From: Colwellia sp. PAMC 21821
GTDB lineage: Bacteria; Pseudomonadota; Gammaproteobacteria; Enterobacterales; Alteromonadaceae
Direction: 5' to 3'
Assembly (NCBI RefSeq): GCF_002077175.1
Contig: NZ_CP014943.1
Coordinates: forward strand, 2,356,001 to 2,420,000
DNA length: 64,000 bases
Shown here piece after piece: positions 24,504 through 32,356 of this stretch. Below the pieces are notes generated by a model. It saw nothing but the letters and a program-made list of their open reading frames with translations, was not told the DNA's origin and searched no databases. Both the position numbers and the translations under genes were made by a program. Within the stretch, counting starts at the first letter, position 1. Each line of letters starts with the position of its first letter.

Positions 24504-25185
24504 GCACCACCCTGCATTTGCGTTGTTAAAAAGTTTTGTGGATGGTGACTTACCAGCTTCGCTTGCCGCGGGCATAGCGATACACGCTGACATGTGTCAA
24601 CTTTGCCAAGGTAAAATAGCGCATTTAACCGAGCAAGTTGCGGAAGCCAGTTTTGAGCAAGACTTATTAGCTCAACCTGCTGTTACTGATAATAAAATTT
24701 CACCTGAAGTTTCAGAAATGAGTTTTGATGAAATTATCAATCAAATTACTGCTACTGATGATATTGAGCCTGTTAAAGTTATTCCAGAGGAACGTTTGAT
24801 CAGCTTTAAAGGTATGGAATATACCTTACCTAATACATTGCGAAATATGGACTTAGGAAGAACGGCTCAAATAGGTAAGCTCTCTCGCGCGCGCATAAAT
24901 TTAGGTGAAGGAGAAATTCATACTAATTTATTGCATATCGGCCCTGGTGGTTCAATACCTGAGCACACCCATAAAGGCTTTGAACTGACATTATTGCTAG
25001 CCGGTACTTTTGCTGATGAACAAGGTGAATATGTAGCTGGCGACTTTATCATGCTTGATAAACGCCATCAGCACCAGCCAGCCACTGAACATGGCTGTCT
25101 CTGCTACACTGTTGCCAATGATGCACTACACTTTACACAAGGTATAAATAAGCTACTAAATCCTATTGGTGCTTTTATTTACTAG
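24496..25185 (+). CDS. chrR: ChrR-type anti-sigma factor with cupin domain
   Basis: A 229-residue zinc-binding anti-sigma factor. The N-terminal anti-sigma domain has His at positions 4-5, and H30 xxx C34 xx C37 (IHADMCQLC), which provide the ChrR zinc site. The C-terminal cupin domain (about residues 115-225) shows PEHTHKGFELTLLLAG and DKRHQHQP, with the His, His, Glu and His positions that bind the second metal in ChrR. In Rhodobacter, ChrR releases its sigma factor on exposure to singlet oxygen. The overlap with the sigma gene indicates translational coupling and stoichiometric production. Confidence 0.92.
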   Translation: MIKHHPAFALLKSFVDGDLPASLAAGIAIHADMCQLCQGKIAHLTEQVAEASFEQDLLAQPAVTDNKISPEVSEMSFDEIINQITATDDIEPVKVIPEERLISFKGMEYTLPNTLRNMDLGRTAQIGKLSRARINLGEGEIHTNLLHIGPGGSIPEHTHKGFELTLLLAGTFADEQGEYVAGDFIMLDKRHQHQPATEHGCLCYTVANDALHFTQGINKLLNPIGAFIY

Positions 25186-25196
25186 TCGAGGTGGCT

Positions 25197-26156
25197 ATGT
25201 ATAAAGATTTTGGTAAAGAAGATGTTGTTATTGGTATTAGTGCTTGCTTAATCGGTGAAAAAGTAAGATTTGATGCCAGCAACAAACCGTCAAATTTCTG
25301 CAACAAAGAACTCGGGCAACATGTAACTTATAAAGCTTATTGCCCTGAAGTAGCCGTTGGTATGCCAATACCTCGGCCAACTATTCGTTTGATTAAAGAT
25401 GAACAAATAATAAAAGTTTCCAGACCCGACGGCTCTGGTGATGTAACTACTGCCATAAAAGCTTATGGAAAAAAAATAGCATCTATTTCTAAAAACCTTA
25501 GCGGTTATGTCTTTTGTGCCAAAAGCCCAACCTGTGGTATGGAACGGGTAAAAGTATATTCACCTTCGGGCGATCCATTGCAAGCCCAAGGTGTTGGTGT
25601 GTTTTCACGAGAAATAATGAAGGCTAACCCGCTATTACCTTGTGAAGAAAATGGCCGTTTAAATGATCCTATTCTTAAAGAAAATTTTGTTGCTCGTGTT
25701 TTTGCTTATCGTCACTGGCAAGCTGTTGTTGAATCGGGTGTTAGCAAGCATAAACTGACCAGTTTTCATGCCCAATATAAGTACACGCTAATGAGCCATG
25801 ATCTTATTGCATACAAGCAGCTAGGGCGTTTGTTGGGGAGTGCTGATATTGCTGTTGAAGAAATGGCCGCGCAATATATTTCTGGCTTAATGACCGCATT
25901 AAAGCTTGTTGCAACACGGAAGAACCATGCCAATGCGTTGTCTCATATTCAAGGCTATTTCTCTAAGCATTTAAATAAAGATCAGCGTAAAGAATTATCA
26001 CAACAAATTGATGCTTATCGTGAAGGTTTAATGCCGTTAATGGTGCCACTGACCCTGATTAATCATTACTTATTAGAGCATCCTAAGTCTTATTTAGCTC
26101 AACAAGCGTACTTAAACCCTTACCCTGAGTCGTTAAAACTAAGATACGGCTATTAA
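25197..26156 (+). CDS. DUF523-DUF1722 fusion protein
   Basis: A 319-residue protein. The N-terminal DUF523 domain (about residues 10-150) has ISACLIGEKVRFD, a Cys-containing motif, and further conserved cysteines in AYCPEVAVGMPIPRP and KSPTCGMERVKVY. The C-terminal DUF1722/YbgA-like half (about 180-310) starts at KHKLTSFHAQYKYTLMSHD. This fusion is frequent beside photolyase genes; its function is unknown. ATG 25197 is preferred because GAGG at 25188-25191 is five bases upstream; the GTG at 25191 overlaps that site. It follows chrR by about 10 bases and precedes the photolyase gene by 19. Confidence 0.85.
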   Translation: MYKDFGKEDVVIGISACLIGEKVRFDASNKPSNFCNKELGQHVTYKAYCPEVAVGMPIPRPTIRLIKDEQIIKVSRPDGSGDVTTAIKAYGKKIASISKNLSGYVFCAKSPTCGMERVKVYSPSGDPLQAQGVGVFSREIMKANPLLPCEENGRLNDPILKENFVARVFAYRHWQAVVESGVSKHKLTSFHAQYKYTLMSHDLIAYKQLGRLLGSADIAVEEMAAQYISGLMTALKLVATRKNHANALSHIQGYFSKHLNKDQRKELSQQIDAYREGLMPLMVPLTLINHYLLEHPKSYLAQQAYLNPYPESLKLRYGY

Positions 26157-26175
26157 CCCATTTAATTATTAAGGA

Positions 26176-27579
26176 ATGTCCTTGTTACTTTGGTTTCGCA
26201 ACGATATTAGAATTCACGATAATCCTGCCCTAGATTATTTCCTCGAGCAAAATAAAGGCGCTGAGACGGCTAAGGCGATCTTTTTTGTCAGTGAAAAACA
26301 ATGGTTAGCTCATGACTGGTCTGCAATAAAAATTGATTTTATTAAGCGTCACGTTAATGCGTTGGCTGAGCAGTTGCTGTCGCTAAATATTACCTTAGAG
26401 GTTGTGCATTGCGATGACTTTTCGGCGCAAATTTCATTTTTACAACAATATTGCCAGCAGCATAATGTTAGTGAAGTGGTGGCGAATCAAGAACTAGAGT
26501 TTAATGAAAAGCAACGGGATAAGTCTTGTATTGAGCAAGGTATTCCGCTGCGTATGTTTGAAAGCGATGTCATTGTCAAAAAAGGCAAAGTGTTAAACAA
26601 AACTGGCGAGATGTACAAGGTATTTACCCCTTACAAACGCGCTTGGTTAACCTATGTAAAGCAACACGGTTTTGATTATCTTGGCAAACCTAGCACAAGG
26701 GTTTCTAAGCAGCAGAGTGATGAAGTAAAGCTAACGTTTAAGGCGCCTTTAAGTTGTGCAGGAGAATCTGATGCATGGCCTTTAGCTGATCAAGTTGAAC
26801 AACAAGTTATTCCAGAATTCTACGAATACAAAGTCGCAAGTTATGGCAAAAAACGTGATTTTCCCGCCATTAAAGCTACGTCTGGCTTATCACCCTACTT
26901 AGCGATAGGTGCTATTAGCCCTCGTTATTTACTGTTGTTATTTATTCAGCGTTTTCCTGATATTTTAGTTGCCTCAGACAGTGAGGAGTTTACTTGGTTA
27001 AACGAACTAATTTGGCGAGAGTTTTACCGTAATTTAATTTTTCACCGACAAAATCTCTCTAAACATCAATGCTTTAATCCTAAGTATCATGGCGTTGTTT
27101 GGCCTAATAATAATGAGCTGTTTACACTGTGGTGTCAGGGTAAAACCGGTTACCCGCTGGTCGATGCTGCAATGAGGCAACTTAATCAAACAGGGTGGAT
27201 GCATAATCGATTGCGTATGGTGGTAGCAAGTTTCTTAACAAAGCACTTACTGATTGATTGGCGCTGGGGAGAAAAATACTTTATGCAGCAGCTTATTGAC
27301 GGCGATCTTGCTGCAAATAACGGTGGCTGGCAGTGGGCAGCAAGTACCGGTTGTGATGCACAACCTTACTTTCGGGTATTTAACCCGATAAGACAAAGCG
27401 AAAGATTTGATCCAAAAGGCGAGTTTATACGTAAATTCATACCAGAGCTGGCGCAGTTGCCTGATAAAGAAATTCACTTTCCTCATCAGTATATTGCTAA
27501 AGAAAAATTATCACTTTATTGGCCGGCAATAGTGGATCACAAAGAAGCTAGATTAGCGGCACTAGATTTTTATAGATAG
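26176..27579 (+). CDS. phrB: deoxyribodipyrimidine photolyase
   Basis: A 467-residue DNA photolyase that uses light to repair UV-induced cyclobutane pyrimidine dimers. The N-terminal antenna domain starts LLLWFRNDIRIHDNPALDY. The C-terminal FAD-binding domain carries TGYPLVDAAMRQL, WMHNRLRM and DGDLAANNGGWQW plus TGCDAQPYFRVFNP, all diagnostic. Length is normal. AAGGA at 26171-26175 directly abuts ATG 26176; TTG 26182, six bases after it, may be the true start. Light-dependent repair fits the singlet-oxygen theme of the operon. Confidence 0.95.
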   Translation: MSLLLWFRNDIRIHDNPALDYFLEQNKGAETAKAIFFVSEKQWLAHDWSAIKIDFIKRHVNALAEQLLSLNITLEVVHCDDFSAQISFLQQYCQQHNVSEVVANQELEFNEKQRDKSCIEQGIPLRMFESDVIVKKGKVLNKTGEMYKVFTPYKRAWLTYVKQHGFDYLGKPSTRVSKQQSDEVKLTFKAPLSCAGESDAWPLADQVEQQVIPEFYEYKVASYGKKRDFPAIKATSGLSPYLAIGAISPRYLLLLFIQRFPDILVASDSEEFTWLNELIWREFYRNLIFHRQNLSKHQCFNPKYHGVVWPNNNELFTLWCQGKTGYPLVDAAMRQLNQTGWMHNRLRMVVASFLTKHLLIDWRWGEKYFMQQLIDGDLAANNGGWQWAASTGCDAQPYFRVFNPIRQSERFDPKGEFIRKFIPELAQLPDKEIHFPHQYIAKEKLSLYWPAIVDHKEARLAALDFYR

Positions 27580-27670
27580 CTAGTTAACGACTTTGAGATA
27601 TAAGGTATCCGATGGCTAAAATTCACATGCTTTAGTCGAGTGGATATATCGCCAAATATGAAGAGTATTT

Positions 27671-28150
27671 ATGTCAAATCAAAAGGTTACGATTCCTGCT
27701 GACTTAAACAGCCCACCACAATATTCACTGTGGTTGGTTAAGTTTATCGAGACTTACCAAAAGCTCTCAACTGATAATTTACACTTGTTAGCGGACGTTT
27801 ATCACCAAGACATCGTATTTATCGACCCAATGCATCAACTTGAGGGTTTTGAACAACTAAAAATTTACTTCAATGAACTTTATCAAAAGCTTAGTTATTG
27901 TGAATTTACTATTGAGCAAGTAATAGCGCAAGATTCAGAGGCTGCTATTTATTGGAAAATGAGTTTTCAGCATCCTCGATTAAACTCAGGAAAAGTCGTC
28001 AGTGTTCAAGGTAGTTCGCATCTTAAAGGCTGTGGCGATAAAGTTATTTACCATAGAGATTATCTTGATTTAGGCGCTATGCTGTATGAGCAACTGCCTT
28101 TTTTAGGACGTGTCATTCGCTGGCTTAAAAGCAGGGCGGTAACAGAATGA
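27671..28150 (+). CDS. NTF2-like/SnoaL-fold protein
   Basis: A 159-residue NTF2-fold protein: WLVKFIETYQKLSTDNLHLLADVYHQDIVFIDPMHQ is the typical helix-helix-strand beginning, and GFEQLKIYFNELY and the strand-rich C-terminus complete it. Such proteins appear beside SDR, FAD oxidoreductase, DUF1365 and CFA-synthase genes in many bacteria; a binding or isomerase role in lipid modification is possible but unproven. It overlaps the SDR gene by four bases (ATGA). The 91-base gap before it has no visible promoter motif. Confidence 0.8.
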   Translation: MSNQKVTIPADLNSPPQYSLWLVKFIETYQKLSTDNLHLLADVYHQDIVFIDPMHQLEGFEQLKIYFNELYQKLSYCEFTIEQVIAQDSEAAIYWKMSFQHPRLNSGKVVSVQGSSHLKGCGDKVIYHRDYLDLGAMLYEQLPFLGRVIRWLKSRAVTE

Positions 28151-28917
28151 ATAATCGGCGTACCATTCTCATTACCGGTGCTACTTCTGGTATCGGTGAG
28201 TCTTTATTACATCGCTATATTGCCAAGGGCTATCAGGTAATTGCTTGTGGTCGAAATGAAGAAAAGCTTCAACAATTGGCTCAGGGGAATACTCATGTTA
28301 TCCCACTTGCTTTTGATATGACTGATACCGAACAAGTCTGCAAAGCCGCCAATAAACTTAACGAAATAAAGCACATCGATATTTTAATGCTTAATGCCGG
28401 CGATTGTCGTTATATCGACAACGCTAAAGCGTTTGATGGTGCACTGTTTGCCAGTGTTATTGCTACAAACTTGCAGTCTTTGGGTTATATGCTCGAGCGT
28501 TTTCTGCCAAAAGTAGCTAGCGGAGGACAGGTGGTATTTGTTAGCTCTAGTGCCACTATTCTGCCTTTTCCGCGGGCCGAAGCTTATGGCGCGTCTAAAG
28601 CTGGAATAGATTATTTAGCTAAAAGCTTACGTTTAGATTTAAAAGCAGAAAATATAGCGGTTACCTTAGTTCATCCGGGTTTTATCAAAACACCATTAAC
28701 TGACAAAAACGACTTTCCTATGCCGTTTTTACTCACCAGTGAGCAAGCGGCTAGTCGTATTTATCAAGGGGTTAGTGCTCGAAAATCTTATGTGCACTTC
28801 CCAAAAAGATTAACCTTAATAATGAAATTTATCGCACTGCTACCTGACTTTATTTGGCAGGGCATTGCGTTAAAAAGTGAAAAAAATAATAAAAATGTAA
28901 GGAATGATAAGCAATGA
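28147..28917 (+). CDS. SDR-family oxidoreductase in the lipid-modification cluster
   Basis: A 256-residue short-chain dehydrogenase. It has the cofactor loop GATSGIGESLL near the N-terminus, LNAGDCRY at the NAG motif, SSSATILPFPRAEAYGASKAG with catalytic Tyr and Lys, and the HPGFIKTPLT stretch. A C-terminal hydrophobic tail (LTLIMKFIALLPDFIWQ) may touch the membrane. The family in this context is thought to act on modified fatty acids, but the substrate is unknown. It is translationally coupled on both sides by ATGA overlaps. Confidence 0.87.
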   Translation: MNNRRTILITGATSGIGESLLHRYIAKGYQVIACGRNEEKLQQLAQGNTHVIPLAFDMTDTEQVCKAANKLNEIKHIDILMLNAGDCRYIDNAKAFDGALFASVIATNLQSLGYMLERFLPKVASGGQVVFVSSSATILPFPRAEAYGASKAGIDYLAKSLRLDLKAENIAVTLVHPGFIKTPLTDKNDFPMPFLLTSEQAASRIYQGVSARKSYVHFPKRLTLIMKFIALLPDFIWQGIALKSEKNNKNVRNDKQ

Positions 28918-30200
28918 AGCGAATTGCCATTATAGGTGCAGGTGTGTCAGGTTTAACTGCCGCTTATTTGTTATCGAAAAAGCATGATGTCAGTGTTTTT
29001 GAAAAGTCGGCTCATATTGGCGGACATACTGCCACGGTTGATGTTGAGTTAGCAGGGCAGCAATATGCTATTGATACTGGCTTTATTGTTTTTAATAATA
29101 AAACCTATCCTAACTACTTGGCGTTACTGGACGAAATTGGCGTTGGTAAGCAAGAAACCGAAATGAGTTTCTCGGTACATAATTCAGATACCGGCATGGA
29201 ATACAATGGCCATAACCTGGACACGTTATTCGCTCAACGACGTAATATATTCAATCCAAAGTTTTGGTGGTTGGTTAAAGAAATTCTTAGGTTTAATAAG
29301 TTGTGCAAGCAAAGTTACCATGCGAAAAACTATGATCAGAGCTTAACTTTAGGCGAGTTTTTACGAGAAAATGAATTCGGTTACTATTTTGCAGAACATT
29401 ATATTTTACCGATGGGTGCAGCTATTTGGTCTAGTTCATTGGTACAGATGCAAGAATTTCAATTTCATTTTTTTGTTAATTTTTTCCATAATCATGGCTT
29501 GTTAAATATAGCTGATCGACCGCAATGGTATGTTGTGCCGGGTGGTTCAAGAAGTTACTTAGCTCCGTTGTGTAAGCCATTTGCCGATAATATTCATCTT
29601 AATGCTGATATTCGCGCTATAACGCGAAACAATAACGAGGTGCAGCTATGTTTTGCTAATGGCGATGTACAAACCTTCGATGAAGTCGTACTAGCGTGTC
29701 ATTCAGATCAAGCTTTGGCGCTACTTGGTGATGATGCTAGCCAGCAAGAGCATGAAATACTGGGAGCTATACCCTATAGCGAAAACTCAGTCGTGTTGCA
29801 TACCGATATTAATTTATTACCCAAAAGAGAAAAAGCATGGGCGAGTTGGAATTACCAGCTAAGTGCTGATAGAACCAAACCTGCCAGCGTTACTTACAAT
29901 ATGAATATTCTGCAAGGGTTGAGTTCGCAGCATACCTTTTGCGTAACTTTGAACCAGCGTGACGATATTGAAGCCAGCAAAATATTACGTGAGTTTACTT
30001 ATCATCACCCCGTGTTTTCAACTAAGTCGATTAATGCTCAACGACAACGTCTAACAATATGTGGTCAAAGCAATACTCATTTTGCGGGTGCATATTGGTA
30101 TAGCGGTTTTCATGAAGACGGTGTACGTAGTGCGGTAGACGTTGCGCAACGATTTGATTGTTATTTAAAAGAAACTGAATTGAAAATAAACAATGGTTGA
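28914..30200 (+). CDS. FAD-dependent oxidoreductase (amine-oxidase/desaturase-like, COG2907)
   Basis: A 428-residue flavoprotein. The dinucleotide fold is IAIIGAGVSGLTAAYLLSKK, followed by EKSAHIGGHTATVDV and FIVFNNKTYPNYLALL; the C-terminal FAD motif is YWYSGFHEDGVRSAVDVA. It belongs to the COG2907 group related to carotenoid-desaturase-like enzymes and amine oxidases. The conserved trio of COG2907, DUF1365 and CFA-synthase-like methyltransferase suggests that these act in sequence on membrane fatty acids. A desaturation step is my inference. It overlaps both neighbours. Confidence 0.87.
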   Translation: MKRIAIIGAGVSGLTAAYLLSKKHDVSVFEKSAHIGGHTATVDVELAGQQYAIDTGFIVFNNKTYPNYLALLDEIGVGKQETEMSFSVHNSDTGMEYNGHNLDTLFAQRRNIFNPKFWWLVKEILRFNKLCKQSYHAKNYDQSLTLGEFLRENEFGYYFAEHYILPMGAAIWSSSLVQMQEFQFHFFVNFFHNHGLLNIADRPQWYVVPGGSRSYLAPLCKPFADNIHLNADIRAITRNNNEVQLCFANGDVQTFDEVVLACHSDQALALLGDDASQQEHEILGAIPYSENSVVLHTDINLLPKREKAWASWNYQLSADRTKPASVTYNMNILQGLSSQHTFCVTLNQRDDIEASKILREFTYHHPVFSTKSINAQRQRLTICGQSNTHFAGAYWYSGFHEDGVRSAVDVAQRFDCYLKETELKINNG

Positions 30201-31023
30201 ACCTTTATCACATAGTCGTATTTATCGGGGCCAAATCAGGCACAGACGATTTACGCCTAAATCGCATAGCTTTAGTTATAAATTATATATGCTCGCGCTA
30301 GATGTTGATGAAATGCAAGCCGAGCAAAGCCCGCGAGGGATATTTGGTTTTTCTTGGTTCAACTTGTTGAGGTTTAAACAGAAGGACTACCTTAAAGGTG
30401 AACCTAAAAGTCTTAAGCAACGTATAAAGAATAAAATAGCCACGTTATCGGGCGCTGAAGATATAAGTCGTATAATTATGCTCGTTCAGGTCAGATGCTT
30501 GGGACTTTACTTTAGTCCGGCAAATTTTTATTTTTGTTATAACGGTAATGATATCTGTACGCAAGTATTGGTTGAAGTCAGTAATACGCCATGGAATGAG
30601 CGGCATTATTATTTAGTACCGTTAGAAAATAGTGTTAGTAGTAACCAAGATTCAACGTCGCATATTACGGATAAAAATTTTCATGTGTCACCATTTATGG
30701 ATTTAAACATGTGTTATAAATGGCTTATTAAACCGCCAATGGTTAGTCGCTCACAATTATTGGTGCATATAGAAAATCATCGTAAGGGTGTTGAAGACGC
30801 CGGTAATATTAAAATAGACCGGAAAATTTTTGATGTAACCATGAATTTAACCAAAGCGCCATTCACGGCGGCGTCATTATGGCAACTCTGGCTTAATATA
30901 CCGGTAATGACATTAAAAATAGTGTTGGGCATATACTGGCAAGCCATGAAGCTATTTTTGAAGCGCATACCATTTGTTGGTTATCAAAAAAGTAAAATAA
31001 CAAAACCAAAATCAGGAGATTAG
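30193..31023 (+). CDS. DUF1365 family protein
   Basis: A 276-residue protein: YRGQIRHRRFTPKSHSFSYKLYML at the N-terminus, then FSPANFYFCYNGND, WNERHYYLVP and PPMVSRSQLLVHIENHRKG are hallmarks of DUF1365. The C-terminal 60 residues carry a hydrophobic helix. The function is unknown. It is nearly always adjacent to the FAD oxidoreductase and CFA-synthase-like genes, as here, with an eight-base overlap upstream and a one-base overlap downstream. Confidence 0.88.
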   Translation: MVEPLSHSRIYRGQIRHRRFTPKSHSFSYKLYMLALDVDEMQAEQSPRGIFGFSWFNLLRFKQKDYLKGEPKSLKQRIKNKIATLSGAEDISRIIMLVQVRCLGLYFSPANFYFCYNGNDICTQVLVEVSNTPWNERHYYLVPLENSVSSNQDSTSHITDKNFHVSPFMDLNMCYKWLIKPPMVSRSQLLVHIENHRKGVEDAGNIKIDRKIFDVTMNLTKAPFTAASLWQLWLNIPVMTLKIVLGIYWQAMKLFLKRIPFVGYQKSKITKPKSGD

Positions 31024-32252
31024 TGTTGGAAAACGTATCAGGGATAAAAATAAAAAAACAAGCTAACTGGTTAGATAAACGTTGCCGTAGTTTAGTTTTC
31101 TCAGCTTTTGCAAAAATTAACTATGGTCAAATTGAATTAGTTGATAATGCACAGCGTTTTCTTTTTCCTGAGTTTGCTGAAAATAAATCCTTACTTGGTC
31201 GTATCAATATACATGACAGCAGCGTCTATCGAGATTTTGTTAAAGGTGGTTCTATTGGCGTAGCCGAAGCTTATATTGCTGGAAAATGGAGTAGCCCAAA
31301 TTTAACGACTGTTATTCGTATATTTGCTCGCGCTCAGCAGGAAGTCGATAGTCTTGAAAAGCAAAAACCTTGGCTAACTAAGCTTAAATATGCCTTGCTT
31401 CACCGTCGAAATCGCAATAGTCAGACAGGTTCAAAAAAGAATATTCTTGCGCATTACGATTTAGGAGATGAACTTTACAGTCGCTTTCTTGACCCTGAAA
31501 TGATGTACTCATCAGCTATTTATCCTAACAAAGATGCAAACTTAGCGCAGGCACAAATACACAAAATGTCGACTATTTGTCAGCGTTTGGAGTTAACCGC
31601 AGATGACCACTTATTAGAAATAGGTACAGGTTGGGGCGGGTTAGCTATTTACGCCGCTCAGCATTATGGTTGTAAAGTTACCACGACGACTATTTCTGAT
31701 GCACAGCACGCATATGCTAAAAATCGCATTGAACAATTAGGGCTAACAGAAAAAATTACGCTGTTAAAACAAGATTATCGTGACTTGACTGGTGAGTTTG
31801 ACAAACTGGTTTCAATTGAAATGATAGAAGCCGTTGGCTTTGAATTTTTACCTAGCTTTTTTAAGCAGTGTAATGAAAGGTTAAAGCCAGGCGGAAAATT
31901 ATTAATTCAGTCAATTACCATTGCGGATCAGCGCTTTGAGCACTACAAAAATAATGTTGATTTTATTCAGCGTTATATCTTTCCAGGTGGGTTTTTGCCC
32001 TCTATTTCTGTGTTGACAGGGCATCTGACTGAGCATACTGAATTAGTCACAGAGTCGATAAGTGATATAGGCCTAGATTATGCAAAAACGCTATCTCATT
32101 GGCGCGAAGCATTTTTAAAGTCTTGGCCTGAGCTTAACCCTTTTGGCTATGATGAAGAGTTTAAGCGACTTTGGCTTTACTATTTTGCTTACTGCGAAGG
32201 TGCTTTTCTTGAACGCTCAACCAGTACGGTACACTTAGTCGCAAGAAAGTAG
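31023..32252 (+). CDS. cyclopropane-fatty-acyl-phospholipid synthase-like methyltransferase
   Basis: A 409-residue SAM-dependent enzyme that methylates unsaturated fatty acyl chains of phospholipids. The N-terminal lipid-binding part contains GSIGVAEAYIAGKW; the SAM domain has LLEIGTGWGGLAIYAAQHY, then TTISDAQHAYAKNRI and SIEMIEAVGFEFLP, and PGGFLPSIS. A GTG start at 31023 overlaps the previous stop; AGGAG at 31014-31018 also allows TTG 31026. As the final gene of the sigma/ChrR operon it may make a cyclopropane or a related product such as a methylated precursor of furan fatty acids. Confidence 0.9.
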   Translation: MLENVSGIKIKKQANWLDKRCRSLVFSAFAKINYGQIELVDNAQRFLFPEFAENKSLLGRINIHDSSVYRDFVKGGSIGVAEAYIAGKWSSPNLTTVIRIFARAQQEVDSLEKQKPWLTKLKYALLHRRNRNSQTGSKKNILAHYDLGDELYSRFLDPEMMYSSAIYPNKDANLAQAQIHKMSTICQRLELTADDHLLEIGTGWGGLAIYAAQHYGCKVTTTTISDAQHAYAKNRIEQLGLTEKITLLKQDYRDLTGEFDKLVSIEMIEAVGFEFLPSFFKQCNERLKPGGKLLIQSITIADQRFEHYKNNVDFIQRYIFPGGFLPSISVLTGHLTEHTELVTESISDIGLDYAKTLSHWREAFLKSWPELNPFGYDEEFKRLWLYYFAYCEGAFLERSTSTVHLVARK

Positions 32253-32263
32253 TGGAGTTATAT

Positions 32264-32296
32264 TACCCCAATGACTAAATTTCAGTTATTGGGGTA
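32264..32296. terminator. bidirectional hairpin after the lipid-modification operon
   Basis: ACCCCAATGACT (32265-32276) pairs with AGTTATTGGGGT (32284-32295), a 12-bp stem with one wobble and a seven-base loop. It lies 13 bases past the CFA-like stop codon and 60 bases past the end of the convergent GGDEF-EAL gene, so it can serve both. Confidence 0.65.
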
Positions 32297-32356
32297 TTTA
32301 ATGTATCCAGTGTTTAGCTTCGTTCGCCTGAGGTCGAGATACTTTTTACTGATATT

